Position numbers and translations under genes: made by a program. From Butyricimonas paravirosa (GTDB lineage: Bacteria; Bacteroidota; Bacteroidia; Bacteroidales; Marinifilaceae): a stretch of DNA of 64,000 nucleotides. This document shows, piece by piece, positions 8,758 through 18,302 of the stretch (positions are counted from its first letter, which is position 1; each line of letters begins with the position of its first letter). The notes under the pieces were generated by a model that worked only from the letters and a program-made list of their open reading frames with translations, searched no databases and was not told the origin of the DNA. The stretch spans positions 1,302,001 through 1,366,000 of the forward strand of contig NZ_CP043839.1 in NCBI RefSeq assembly GCF_032878955.1, written 5' to 3'.

Positions 8758-9525
8758 ATGCTCATATTCCGGTACGACAAAACCTTTGAAGGACTGTTAA
8801 CAGCGATTTTTGACGCTTATAGCATCAAAAGATTTCCCGATGTTTTGCTAGCAGCAGAAGACACGTCTCCTTTATTTTATGATGAAATCATCACAGTCGT
8901 TACGGATGAGGAAAGAAGTAGCCGGGTATGGAAAGGACTTCAAAAGAAACTATCCGCCTCGGCCCTTACCAGTCTTACAACCTGCTGGCTATCCGAACTC
9001 CCGGAGATTGACCTCGTACTATTCCGTTACATTCACAAAGCCATCGACGCACCCCGTTCCATCGAACTCAATTTCGGGGATCCCGATGTGCTGGAACTTT
9101 CCAAAGTCTGGAAAAAGGTAAACAACGAACGGTTACGGGTCATGCAATTCCTGCGCTTTCAGAAAGCTGCCGACGGCACCTATTTTGCCGCATTGAAACC
9201 GCTATATAACGTAATCTCGCTCGTGATTCCCTATCTCCAAGATCGTTTTGCCGATCAAAAATGGCTACTCTATGACCTCAAACGGGAATACGGTTATTAT
9301 CACGATCTGTCAACCATCACCGAAGTACACTTTGAACAAAAAGAAGGACATCTTCAAAGCGGATTCCTCGACGAAAGCATCATGGATCAAGACGAAAAAC
9401 TTTTTCAAAAACTCTGGCAGACCTATTTCAAGGCAATTACTATAAAAGAACGCCTGAATCCTAAACTACATCGTCAAAATCTCCCTGCCCGCTTTTGGAA
9501 ATACCTAACGGAGAAAAAGGGATAA
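8758..9525 (+). CDS. TIGR03915-family putative DNA repair protein (DUF4130)
   Basis: 255 residues, cytoplasmic. The DUF4130 domain occupies most of the protein, with KVWKKVNNERLRVMQFLRF near residues 118-136 and KWLLYDLKREYGYYHD further on. DUF4130 proteins are the regular partner of the TIGR03916 radical SAM protein. The family has been compared with uracil-DNA glycosylases because it is sometimes fused to one, but no glycosylase motif is visible here. It is very likely cotranscribed with the preceding gene. Confidence 0.85.
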   Translation: MLIFRYDKTFEGLLTAIFDAYSIKRFPDVLLAAEDTSPLFYDEIITVVTDEERSSRVWKGLQKKLSASALTSLTTCWLSELPEIDLVLFRYIHKAIDAPRSIELNFGDPDVLELSKVWKKVNNERLRVMQFLRFQKAADGTYFAALKPLYNVISLVIPYLQDRFADQKWLLYDLKREYGYYHDLSTITEVHFEQKEGHLQSGFLDESIMDQDEKLFQKLWQTYFKAITIKERLNPKLHRQNLPARFWKYLTEKKG

Positions 9526-9540
9526 CTCATTTTCTAAAGC

Positions 9541-9565
9541 AAGAATCTCCCAATTAGAGATCTTT
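9541..9565. terminator. Weak hairpin between convergent genes
   Basis: AAGAATCTC (9541-9549) and GAGATCTT (9557-9564) form a short bulged stem in the 28-nt gap between the DUF4130 gene and the convergent sigma factor, overlapping the latter's stop. It may terminate both transcripts. Low strength. Confidence 0.35.
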
Positions 9566-10165
9566 CTGTCCCCATTTTTCCCTTTGTAACCGCTCGGAAT
9601 TGACCAAGATAAATAAAAGGAGTAATGAATCTTTAGAAAGTTTATTTTTAAGATAAGCGATAGCCTCCGACTTTTTATTATAGATTGTCTGTTTATTTTT
9701 ACCTAATTTTTGAGCAATTTCCTCCACTTTCCAACCATCGAAAAATAGTTTTAGAATCTCAGCACTCTCTTCAGGCAATAATCCCAAGATATAATGAAAA
9801 GTCGAAAGAGTTTCACTTTCAATAATATCTACTTCAAATGAATCTTTATCCAACAACTGGCCAGCTTTATACTTTTCGACACATTGATGATGTCTGATAT
9901 AACTTTTAAAATGGTTCCGTAAAGAAACATATAAATAAGCCTTTATATCGGTTAAACGTTCAAATTTTAGTGAAGGTGATTGCCACAAATTTAAAAAAAC
10001 ATCGTGAATGGCATCACGGGGTTCCACTTCTGTATGCTGATATAATTTTGCTGTAAAATAAAACAAATCATTATAGAACAGAGAATAGACTTTTCCGAAA
10101 TCTTTCTCTATCCTACGGTTAAAATTTTTTAGCAAAATAGTTTCCTCTTTTTCCGGTATCATCAT
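9554..10165 (-). CDS. ECF RNA polymerase sigma factor of uptake locus A
   Basis: 203 residues. Sigma-70 region 2 is seen near residues 25-95 (VYSLFYNDLFYF, then AIHDVFLNLW and the DNA-melting part IKAYLYVSLRNHFKSYIRH). Region 4 lies near 130-180 (LPEESAEILKLFFDGWKVEEIAQKLG, a helix-turn-helix). This is the Bacteroidota ECF subgroup paired with FecR anti-sigma factors. Unusually, it is transcribed away from its fecR gene (386-bp divergent gap), whereas the sigma genes of loci B and C precede fecR on the same strand. The AAGG just before the ATG is compatible with a ribosome site. Confidence 0.88.
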   Translation of the reverse strand: MMIPEKEETILLKNFNRRIEKDFGKVYSLFYNDLFYFTAKLYQHTEVEPRDAIHDVFLNLWQSPSLKFERLTDIKAYLYVSLRNHFKSYIRHHQCVEKYKAGQLLDKDSFEVDIIESETLSTFHYILGLLPEESAEILKLFFDGWKVEEIAQKLGKNKQTIYNKKSEAIAYLKNKLSKDSLLLLFILVNSERLQREKWGQKDL

Positions 10166-10551
10166 CCTTGTTAAATATATTGCCGATAAAAATACTCACC
10201 TCATTAGTACGGGAACCTTGTTTTAAATAGCAAATTAATTCATAAAATCAGAAACTTGCAAATACAAAAAGAAGTTGTTATAGTTTCTTTATCTTATTTA
10301 TCCCTATTAGCATAGAAAAAACGAATATATTATAGCAAAAAAACAAAAGAATTTGCACATCACAAACAACTAAAAATCAGCTACATTTTCTATATATTTT
10401 CTTTTTTAGAAAAAAAATATCCGATTTTGAAGTAAATTTTTTCGTGTCACGCGTTTCCTTTATAAATATCCCGAAGTAACAAGTTCAGAGTTCTTCGAGT
10501 ATTTAAACATCCCGGAGAAGGGAAATTAAATCGGTAAAAAATGAACATTCT
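10166..10551. other. Divergent control region between sigma and fecR of locus A
   Basis: 386 bp, very A/T-rich, without a convincing gene on either strand. It must hold both promoters. I find no exact TAnnTTTG box, which fits promoters read by an alternative (ECF) sigma factor, but the recognition sequence cannot be defined from one case. Confidence 0.5.
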
Positions 10552-11733
10552 ATGAAATTGGAAGATAAGGAATTTGAAGATTATTATCATCGGGCTCATC
10601 ATCTCACGAATGAGTTATTATCAACCTATAATAATAATCTGAGTTTGGAAGAAAATAAGGAGGTCGACACTTTTTTAAAGGAGAATCATCTTTCTGGAGA
10701 ATTAATTGATCGTTTGACTTCCTCTGAAATTCACCGGGAATATTATAATCGTTTGGCTCAAGAAAATAAAGAAGAAAATCTGGCTTTATTATTAGCACAA
10801 ATGAGAAAAGAAAAACCGAAACAAAAAAGATTCAGAATATGGTATCATATCGCAGCTTCAGTAGCTGCCATTATAGCCATTATCTTTTGGACGCAATCTG
10901 AACGACAAGTGGAAAAATATGATGATTGGTATAGCCAGACGATAACAGAACAATATACCCAACCAACTTTGATTTTAGAGAACGACAGTTCCTTGATTTT
11001 AGCAGATGATGCCCAAGCAATCGTTAGCCAAGATTATGAAATTAAAAAATCGCAAGGAAATTCCCTAAAATATACAGTAACGAGCCAATCCGGAACTCTT
11101 CGCTACAACAAACTAATTGTTCCTAAACAATATACCTACACACTAAAACTTAGTGACCAATCAGAGGTTATACTAAATGCGGGGAGTATACTCCGATATC
11201 CAGTAAGTTTTACAGGAGATAAACGGGAGGTTGAACTAATTGGAGAAGCATTTTTTAAAGTGGCAAAATCAGATAAACCTTTTTTAGTACGACTGGGAAA
11301 GAATAATGTAACCGTCTACGGAACTCAATTTAATATACGTTCCAGAGCTAACAGTGACCTTGAAGTCGTATTAGTCAAAGGAAGTATCGGATTTAAAGCA
11401 GAAAACCAAGAAGAAATCAGAATTAAGCCTTCACAAATAGTCGTTTGTCAGCCAGAGACCGGAAAGACTCAAGTGAAAGAGATTAATCCCAAGGATTACA
11501 TCATGTGGATGGAAAATATGTTTGTTTTTAAAGGGCAAACTCTAGAACGGATTTTATCAGAAGTGTCAATATGGTACGGAGTACAGATAGACATCCAAGT
11601 AGACGTAAAAGATATGAAACTGACTTTAATTACGAACAAGGATAATTCATTAGAGGACATCCTCAAATTTATCACAAAAATTACAAACATAAAAATAACT
11701 AAAACCGGAGATATGGAATATAAAACAGAGTAG
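10552..11733 (+). CDS. FecR-family anti-sigma factor of locus A
   Basis: 393 residues, inner-membrane protein. A cytoplasmic sigma-binding part spans residues about 1-95, followed by a single membrane helix (IAASVAAIIAIIFW, about 100-118). The periplasmic FecR beta-domain (about 160-270) contains GDKREVELIGEAFFKV and VYGTQFNIRS, and a C-terminal DUF4974-like STN-fold domain (about 315-390) contains YIMWMENMFVFKGQTL. It should receive the signal from the STN domain of the adjacent SusC and release the ECF sigma factor. A terminator-like hairpin follows directly. Confidence 0.88.
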   Translation: MKLEDKEFEDYYHRAHHLTNELLSTYNNNLSLEENKEVDTFLKENHLSGELIDRLTSSEIHREYYNRLAQENKEENLALLLAQMRKEKPKQKRFRIWYHIAASVAAIIAIIFWTQSERQVEKYDDWYSQTITEQYTQPTLILENDSSLILADDAQAIVSQDYEIKKSQGNSLKYTVTSQSGTLRYNKLIVPKQYTYTLKLSDQSEVILNAGSILRYPVSFTGDKREVELIGEAFFKVAKSDKPFLVRLGKNNVTVYGTQFNIRSRANSDLEVVLVKGSIGFKAENQEEIRIKPSQIVVCQPETGKTQVKEINPKDYIMWMENMFVFKGQTLERILSEVSIWYGVQIDIQVDVKDMKLTLITNKDNSLEDILKFITKITNIKITKTGDMEYKTE

Positions 11734-11739
11734 TAAATA

Positions 11740-11764
11740 AAAGAGCATCCCAGGGATGCCCTTT
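11740..11764 (+). terminator. Terminator-like hairpin between fecR and susC (locus A)
   Basis: AAAGAGCATCC (11740-11750) pairs with GGATGCCCTTT (11754-11764) around a CAG loop with one mismatch, and the 3' arm runs into TTTT. It begins 6 nt after the fecR stop and 112 nt before susC. It can end the fecR transcript or set a lower level of readthrough into susC. Confidence 0.6.
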
Positions 11765-11875
11765 TCAGACTTTCCCGCAGAATCAGATTGGCGTCAGTAT
11801 CTGTCGGAAAGCAGTGATTCAGTAATGTGTGAATAAGTTGAACTTAATTTGTATTACCAAATGCTATACAAAATT

Positions 11876-14800
11876 ATGAAAAAAAAGTATGTAGCAAAAA
11901 ATGCTTGGTGTATTTATTTCCTTTTGGCGGTAATTTTACTGCCGATTCAGACAACGGCTGCAATCGATCCGGCTCAGCCGATCTTAAGCCTCTCTATTGA
12001 AAATAAAGTGGTAACTATTCATGTCCGGGATGTATCTTTAGATGAAATCCTGTTGTTAATGAATGAACAAACAAATATTTCCTTCGGTTATCAAGAGGGC
12101 GTGATTGATAAAAATCAGAAATTTTCTTTGGATGTTTCCGGGGTCCCGGTAGAAGAAGCATTGCGGATTCTTTTCAAGAACAGTAATTATGATTTTGAGT
12201 ACAAAGATCAGCGGATATTGATTGTATTAAAATCTATTCCCCAAACAGAGGCAAAGAAAGATAGAACAGTAAAGGGAGTTGTGCTAGATCAGTCGGGCAC
12301 TCCTCTACCCGGAACTACCGTTTTACTCAAAGGAACCACGTTAGGGGTTGCAACTGATGTGAATGGTTCGTATAGCCTCCAAATCCCACAAGGTAACCAA
12401 ACCTTAGTATTTTCACTTGTCGGGATGAAAACTCAAGAAATCCCTTATAAGGGGCAAATTGAAATTAACGTGACAATGGAAGAAGATATCACAGAAATGG
12501 ATGAAGTAGTTGTAACTGGTTATTCTGTCCGAAAAGTAAATGAATTGACCGGGGCCGCACAACAGTTTCATGGAAAAGAAGTTGCCCAAAACATGGTTAA
12601 TGGAGATATCTTGTCAGCCTTGAAAGGACACACGACGGGCTTACAAATTTCAGGTAGTGACGGGAACCCGGCACGAAACAACTCTTTACTATTAAGAGGT
12701 GTCGGTACGTTATATGATAGTAAACAGTATCCTTTGATCGTGATTGATGGGATCGTTACTGATTTTACCAACATCAACGGGGTCGTAGCAGCCAATGACA
12801 TAGAAGAAATAACGGTATTAAAAGACGCAGCATCTTCTGCAATTTACGGATCACGCGCTGCCATGGGTGTAATCGTGATTACCACGAAAAAAGGTCAGAA
12901 AAGTAGACAAACAACTTCTGTAGATATGAAATTTGGTCTCAGCGTTCAGAACTTCGGAGGATTACGATATATGACTTCAGAGGAGCTACTTGATTACGGT
13001 AAAATGAGCCTAACGAACTGGTGGAATGGGAATAATAGTTTACAAGCTAAATATCCCGATCGAGATGGATTTATCCGAGACACGCTAAGCTCTTTATCCC
13101 AGAATTTTGATCTTTCCCATACAACCGATTGGCGAGATCTACAATATCAACACGGGATTACCAAAAGTATAGGTGTCAATATTTCCGGGGGAAGCGAACG
13201 AGCTAGTTACTATTTATCCTATAATTATTTTGATGAAAAGGGAACAAAAATCGATAATTACCTGACTCGCAATTTTTTAAAATTACGTATGGATTATGAT
13301 GTTACTCCATTCTTAACCCTAGGAATCAATCTGAGCGGAACATTCTCCAAGTATGAAAGTCCTAATAGCGGTTCTTTTGAAGACTACCATCCCTGGCTTT
13401 CTCCTTACGACGAAGATGGCAAGCTAAAAAAGAGCATCCCACAATGGAGAAGGTTTGCCATGTATAATGTTGACCTCGTGAATCCCCTCATGGATAATCA
13501 ATATAACAGCAGTATCAGCCACAATGACAACCTAATGGGCTCTTTTAGCGGAACGTTACATCCTTTTAGTTGGATGAGTTTCACTTCCGTAAATACCTAT
13601 ACACGGATTTATTCCAATACCAATAATTATCAGGATAGTAGAACCTATTCCGGAAATTACAGCAACAATAACTTCAGTAACGGAATTTTGGATATCAGTG
13701 ATGCCCGAGACGATAGTTTCCTAACTTCTAACATTCTCCGGATGGAATATCGTTTTAATGACCATAACATATCGGGACTTCTAGGACAAGAGTATTACGA
13801 ACGCCACTCCCGTAGTTCAAATCTATCCATGTATGACCAAAGTGTTGTTGGTGAAAGAAATGTAGGAGGATTCTCAAAAGTTGGAAAAAAGATTCAATCC
13901 TCTTACGTGCCGGACGGAAGTGAGAGTGAATCGGGAAGTTTTTCTCTCTTTGCTGAGGCCAATTATAACTATAAAGGCAAATATATGGCTTCGGTATCTT
14001 TCCGTACAGATGCCTCTACCAATTTCGGAAAGGATAACCGTTACGGGAAGTTCTATTCTATAAGTGGTGCTTGGCTAGTATCCTCGGAGAAATTTATGCA
14101 AAAACAAAAGGCTTTATCTTTCCTTAAATTACGCTTAAGTTACGGAACTTCAGGTAAAGAAGCCGGTATAGATTACTTGAACTACACTCTATATGCTATC
14201 GGGAAAGATTACGAAGATTATTACCGTGAACATCCCTTATACCCCTCTTCTTATCCTGCCGTGATCAATCAGTTGGGGAACGACCAATTAACCTGGGAAA
14301 CCGCCTATACTTTTAACCTAGGAGTGGATATGGGATTTTTAAATGACCGAATTCGTTTAAATGCTGATTACTACAGACGCCGCAATAGTGACTTAATCAT
14401 GAGTGTTGCAACCGCTGCTGCAATCGGAGTAGGAGCCCAATACAAAAATGTAGGAGAAATGTTAAATCAAGGTGTGGAACTGACTTTAAACACTCATACT
14501 CTAAAATCACCTACTTTCAACTGGTATACCACTTTCACCTTCAGTCACAACAAGAATGAATTGACAAAATTATATGATGGATATTTTGTAGACGGAGAAG
14601 GCCGTACTTTTTATGAAGGCGACAATATCGATATGTTGAAAAAAGTGAAGGTGAACGGCGTGGATAAAGAAACCGGGAAACCAATTTACGAACGGGTAAA
14701 CGAGGATGGTACAATCGAGTACGTAAACACCTTGACCAACGCAACTTCTGGAAACGGAGAACTAAGTTATCAGAACATTGGATTAAAACGGGCTCCCTAC

Positions 14801-15277
14801 TACGGAGGATTTACCAACACGTTCCAATACAAAAACTTTGAACTTTACCTACACATGACTTATAGTTTTGGTTATAAGGCATATAGTTCTCTCAAAACAA
14901 GTTACACGGACGGAACTGCTTGGCTGTATAACAATATGTACAAAATACCATCGGGATTAAAAATATGGCAAAAACCTGGAGATGATGCAGATATTCCTAT
15001 GGTCAATAGCGATCCTTCGTATACACAAAATCTTTATGGCACAACTTCTTTTGGATATATCAATTCCGGACACGTTCGATTTTCTAAGATCCGCTTGTCT
15101 TACAATTTTCCTGAGAAATGGTTACGCCAAATACGGATTCAGCACTTGTCATTAAGTTTTACCTGTGATAATGTCGGCGTGATCACTTCTCGCAATTTTA
15201 TCGGAGCTGATCCGGAGAACCTGGGAGACTGGCCAGCTCCCCGTCGTTATGCCTTTGGTTTGAATTTTACTTTTTAA
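11876..15277 (+). CDS. SusC/RagA-family TonB-dependent outer-membrane transporter with STN domain (locus A)
   Basis: About 1133 residues from the ATG at 11876 (MKKKYVAKNAW); codons further upstream, including a TTG, give no better signal peptide. Order: signal peptide; STN signalling domain (about 36-118, with VSLDEILLLMNE and VPVEEALRILF); carboxypeptidase-regulatory-like beta-sandwich (about 125-210, GTTVLLKGTTLGVATDVNG); TonB box and plug (EMDEVVVTGYS near 220, then ITVLKDAASSAIYGSRA); and a 22-strand beta-barrel ending in aromatic F-T-F. It imports its ligand using TonB energy and signals through FecR. The ligand is unknown. Confidence 0.92.
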   Translation: MKKKYVAKNAWCIYFLLAVILLPIQTTAAIDPAQPILSLSIENKVVTIHVRDVSLDEILLLMNEQTNISFGYQEGVIDKNQKFSLDVSGVPVEEALRILFKNSNYDFEYKDQRILIVLKSIPQTEAKKDRTVKGVVLDQSGTPLPGTTVLLKGTTLGVATDVNGSYSLQIPQGNQTLVFSLVGMKTQEIPYKGQIEINVTMEEDITEMDEVVVTGYSVRKVNELTGAAQQFHGKEVAQNMVNGDILSALKGHTTGLQISGSDGNPARNNSLLLRGVGTLYDSKQYPLIVIDGIVTDFTNINGVVAANDIEEITVLKDAASSAIYGSRAAMGVIVITTKKGQKSRQTTSVDMKFGLSVQNFGGLRYMTSEELLDYGKMSLTNWWNGNNSLQAKYPDRDGFIRDTLSSLSQNFDLSHTTDWRDLQYQHGITKSIGVNISGGSERASYYLSYNYFDEKGTKIDNYLTRNFLKLRMDYDVTPFLTLGINLSGTFSKYESPNSGSFEDYHPWLSPYDEDGKLKKSIPQWRRFAMYNVDLVNPLMDNQYNSSISHNDNLMGSFSGTLHPFSWMSFTSVNTYTRIYSNTNNYQDSRTYSGNYSNNNFSNGILDISDARDDSFLTSNILRMEYRFNDHNISGLLGQEYYERHSRSSNLSMYDQSVVGERNVGGFSKVGKKIQSSYVPDGSESESGSFSLFAEANYNYKGKYMASVSFRTDASTNFGKDNRYGKFYSISGAWLVSSEKFMQKQKALSFLKLRLSYGTSGKEAGIDYLNYTLYAIGKDYEDYYREHPLYPSSYPAVINQLGNDQLTWETAYTFNLGVDMGFLNDRIRLNADYYRRRNSDLIMSVATAAAIGVGAQYKNVGEMLNQGVELTLNTHTLKSPTFNWYTTFTFSHNKNELTKLYDGYFVDGEGRTFYEGDNIDMLKKVKVNGVDKETGKPIYERVNEDGTIEYVNTLTNATSGNGELSYQNIGLKRAPYYGGFTNTFQYKNFELYLHMTYSFGYKAYSSLKTSYTDGTAWLYNNMYKIPSGLKIWQKPGDDADIPMVNSDPSYTQNLYGTTSFGYINSGHVRFSKIRLSYNFPEKWLRQIRIQHLSLSFTCDNVGVITSRNFIGADPENLGDWPAPRRYAFGLNFTF

Positions 15278-15294
15278 TGGTTAAATAACTGATT

Positions 15295-16845
15295 ATGAAA
15301 AGATATATTAGCTTCATTTGGATTCTGATTTTCTTAGGTTGTGATGCCCGTCTAGATGAAATGCGACCTCACAATATGTCGGATGCCTCTACCTATCTGA
15401 AAAAATTTGAGAATGTAGTAAATGCAACATCCGGTTTGTATGCCTTATTTTATGGGAAAGTCGGAGGCTTTAATTTCGACTATATTTATGAAGTCGTTTA
15501 TCATACCCTAGGAGAATTTAGAGGAAACAATGTCGTCTTCGCAGAACCGTTTGAAGGTACTTCGGATATTTCCTTGGGAGCTCCGGATGCACATTTTTAT
15601 TTATACAGCGATCAAAAAGAACAGTCTTTTGCCTGGCCAATGTGGATTAAAATGAACCAGATTGTTATAGGAGCATCTAAAAATATCGAAGCCATAAAAT
15701 TGTTAGAAACCGAACCGACCGAACAGTCCCGCCTAGATGAACTGAAACAATTAAAAGGTGAAAATTACTTTATTCGTGGTCTGCTCTTTTTCCATGCGGT
15801 CAATGCTTTCGGACTACCATATTGGAACGAGCCTGAAAAAAATCCGGGCATACCTTTGGACACGACTGGAAGCGGCCGATTGTTACCCAGAAGTAGTGTA
15901 AAAGATTGTTATGAACGTATTATTCAAGATTTCAAAGAAGCTGCATCATACTTACCAGATGAAAAAATAGATCGATCATTTGCAAACCGAGCTGCCGCTT
16001 ATGGAATGCTTTCCCGGGTATACCTTTACATGGGAGGCCTGCCCAACACTCCGAATGAAGAGTATAACAAGCTGGCTATTACTTACGCAGATAAAGTATT
16101 TGAAATTCAGAATGACGTAATAGACATTCTCAAGGGAGAGGAATATAAGGATTTATACTTGAAAGATCCGAAAACTAACCCGGAAGTACTTTTTGCATTC
16201 AATCCTGCAAACTTTCCCTCAGATAGTCCCAGCTATCTTCATTCCTATTATTCATGGTCAGGATTTACCGACTCTAAAGAGGAATTTCCCTGTCCGGCAG
16301 TTATCTCCAAAGATTACGAGAAAATTATGGATAAAGAGAAAGATCTCCGATGGAAATACTTTACCACCCCTTCTATCCGACATCAAGGAAGATATACCAC
16401 AACAAAATATGATGGAGGGGAATTTGAATTATTTCCTGGATTCGTGGACTTTGAATGTCCGACAATTTTCATTCGTACAGGAGAAGTCATTTTGAACCGA
16501 GCCGAGGCTTATGCTAAATTAGGAGAAGATGGAAAAGCCTTGATAGACCTCAACCAGATTCGAGAACGCTCGGGCTTAACCACATTAAGTGGAATTGGAG
16601 GGCAACAACTGAAAGATTCCATTTTTATGGAAAGACGTCGAGAATTAGCATTTGAAGCGCAAGTATTCTATGACTACACGCGTAATGGAATAAAGCTGTC
16701 ACGGGAGGAGGTAACAACTGTTTATCCGGATTATATCGGTCATCAGTACAATGAAATTGATCCTCTCTCTTCCCGTCGGATTGTTTTCCTTATTCCGTCA
16801 GAAGAACTGAAATTGAACCCCGAATTAGAACAGAATACGTATTGA
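15295..16845 (+). CDS. SusD/RagB-family surface lipoprotein (locus A)
   Basis: 516 residues. The lipoprotein signal ends at FLGC near residue 16, so it should be lipid-anchored on the cell surface as the lid of the SusC barrel. The TPR-like helical core typical of SusD is visible (LKGENYFIRGLLFFHAVNAFG, NRAAAYGMLSRVYLYMG, FIRTGEVILNRAEAYAKLG), and a RRRELAFEAQVFYDYTR-type C-terminal motif is present. It follows susC by 17 nt and precedes the TlpA gene by 1 nt, so the three are cotranscribed and probably translationally coupled. Confidence 0.9.
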   Translation: MKRYISFIWILIFLGCDARLDEMRPHNMSDASTYLKKFENVVNATSGLYALFYGKVGGFNFDYIYEVVYHTLGEFRGNNVVFAEPFEGTSDISLGAPDAHFYLYSDQKEQSFAWPMWIKMNQIVIGASKNIEAIKLLETEPTEQSRLDELKQLKGENYFIRGLLFFHAVNAFGLPYWNEPEKNPGIPLDTTGSGRLLPRSSVKDCYERIIQDFKEAASYLPDEKIDRSFANRAAAYGMLSRVYLYMGGLPNTPNEEYNKLAITYADKVFEIQNDVIDILKGEEYKDLYLKDPKTNPEVLFAFNPANFPSDSPSYLHSYYSWSGFTDSKEEFPCPAVISKDYEKIMDKEKDLRWKYFTTPSIRHQGRYTTTKYDGGEFELFPGFVDFECPTIFIRTGEVILNRAEAYAKLGEDGKALIDLNQIRERSGLTTLSGIGGQQLKDSIFMERRRELAFEAQVFYDYTRNGIKLSREEVTTVYPDYIGHQYNEIDPLSSRRIVFLIPSEELKLNPELEQNTY

Positions 16846-16846
16846 T

Positions 16847-18196
16847 ATGAGCAAGTGGTATATTTATGTCATATTACTCACAATGGTTACAGCGTGCTAT
16901 CAAGCACCTGTAACCGATGTACGTATGCACGTGAAAGGATTGATGGAAAATGATTCTGCAGTTTCTGTTATAACCCGGGATTCTGTTTATACAGCCTATC
17001 TTGATAAAACTTGTGGTGCCGCTTTAACATTGGATCCTAAACAAAAGGCTGATTATGCCATTTTCCGTTATCACGGGGTTTCTGTTCCTATTTACATCGA
17101 ACCGAACAAAAATCTTGAGATTTTTCTAAAAATTGAAAACTGGGAAATGGAGGTCAAATTCGCAGGAAGCGGAGCTCCCAAGAATGAATACCTGAATAAT
17201 AAAACTTTACGTGAATTTTATCCCGATTATAAAACGGATGAGGCTGGGATCATACAAAGTTTGAAAACATGGGAAACAAAATTATCGGAGATGTTAGATA
17301 GTATGCATTTCGACTCTGCCTTCACAGCTATAGAGAAGAAAAGAATTCATTACCTGATATATGCTTATCTACCTCGTTATCCTTCTTATCAGAAATATCA
17401 ACTTCAAAAACAGGAATATGAAGCCTCGGATGCATTTTACACCTATATATCCCAACAGATTCCGGAAGAAGAAGAGTTGATAGATATGCCCGAATACCAA
17501 ACTGCTCTTCAAAATTTAGTGCAAGCTTTCGGCTTAAAGGGCTTACGAGAACAGAATGAATGGAGGTTCTTGAAAAAACAAATGGAATATATAGACAAAC
17601 AGGTCAAAAATCAAATAATCAAGGACTTCTTGATGGATAAAATAACAACTCGTTATGTGGAAAAAAATGGAACTGACCATTTGGAAGAGATTGTTCATTT
17701 TTATCACGATAATGTTAAAGCATCGGGAAAAAAGCTGAAATTCGACGATTTATGCCAGAAATGGCTAAAATTGGTAAAAGGACAACCCTCTCCGACATTT
17801 AACTGTCTGGATATTGAAGGAAAAGAGGTCAACTTAACCGATCTAGCTGGGAAGTACGTTTATATCGACATTTGGGCAACTTGGTGTCGTCCATGCCGTG
17901 CCGAACAACCCTATCTGGAACAACTTATACAAAGATATGAAGGAAAAGATATTGCCTTCGTCAGTATCTCGACAGACCGAGACAAAAAAGCTTGGGAAAA
18001 ACTCGTGAAAACAGAACAACTGCAAGGAATACAATTATATGGAGGAAGGGGAAATTCTTTTATAGAATCTTTTGTCGTACGCAGTATCCCTCGCTTTATA
18101 TTATTGGATCGGGAGGGGAAAATTATTGAAGCAGATATGAGTCGTCCTACGGATCCTCGAACAACGGAGTTACTGGATTCCCTTATTTCCTTATAA
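16847..18196 (+). CDS. TlpA-like thioredoxin-domain lipoprotein (locus A)
   Basis: 449 residues. A lipoprotein signal peptide ends at TAC (Cys17). A DUF4369-like beta domain follows (about 25-110, with FRYHGVSVPIYIEPNKNLEIFL), then a helical middle, then a C-terminal thioredoxin/AhpC-TSA domain (about 315-449). The redox site is C347-R-P-C350 in WATWCRPC, and the cis-proline is in SIPRFILLD. It should act as a periplasmic or surface-facing thiol-disulfide oxidoreductase. It is the last gene of locus A and a strong terminator follows. Its substrate could be the transported ligand or cysteines in a partner protein. Confidence 0.87.
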   Translation: MSKWYIYVILLTMVTACYQAPVTDVRMHVKGLMENDSAVSVITRDSVYTAYLDKTCGAALTLDPKQKADYAIFRYHGVSVPIYIEPNKNLEIFLKIENWEMEVKFAGSGAPKNEYLNNKTLREFYPDYKTDEAGIIQSLKTWETKLSEMLDSMHFDSAFTAIEKKRIHYLIYAYLPRYPSYQKYQLQKQEYEASDAFYTYISQQIPEEEELIDMPEYQTALQNLVQAFGLKGLREQNEWRFLKKQMEYIDKQVKNQIIKDFLMDKITTRYVEKNGTDHLEEIVHFYHDNVKASGKKLKFDDLCQKWLKLVKGQPSPTFNCLDIEGKEVNLTDLAGKYVYIDIWATWCRPCRAEQPYLEQLIQRYEGKDIAFVSISTDRDKKAWEKLVKTEQLQGIQLYGGRGNSFIESFVVRSIPRFILLDREGKIIEADMSRPTDPRTTELLDSLISL

Positions 18197-18220
18197 TTTA
18201 TAATCCGAACTCTGATATTA

Positions 18221-18264
18221 GAAAACTTTGGCGACACTCTTGAGGTATCGCCAAAGTTCCTTTT
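18221..18264 (+). terminator. Rho-independent terminator of locus A
   Basis: AACTTTGGCGA (18224-18234) pairs perfectly with TCGCCAAAGTT (18248-18258) around a 13-nt loop and is followed by CCTTTT. It lies 27 nt after the TlpA gene and also faces the end of the convergent DUF4272 gene. Confidence 0.8.
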
Positions 18265-18302
18265 AAATAGATAATAATTCAAATATATTTTCACATATTA
18301 AT

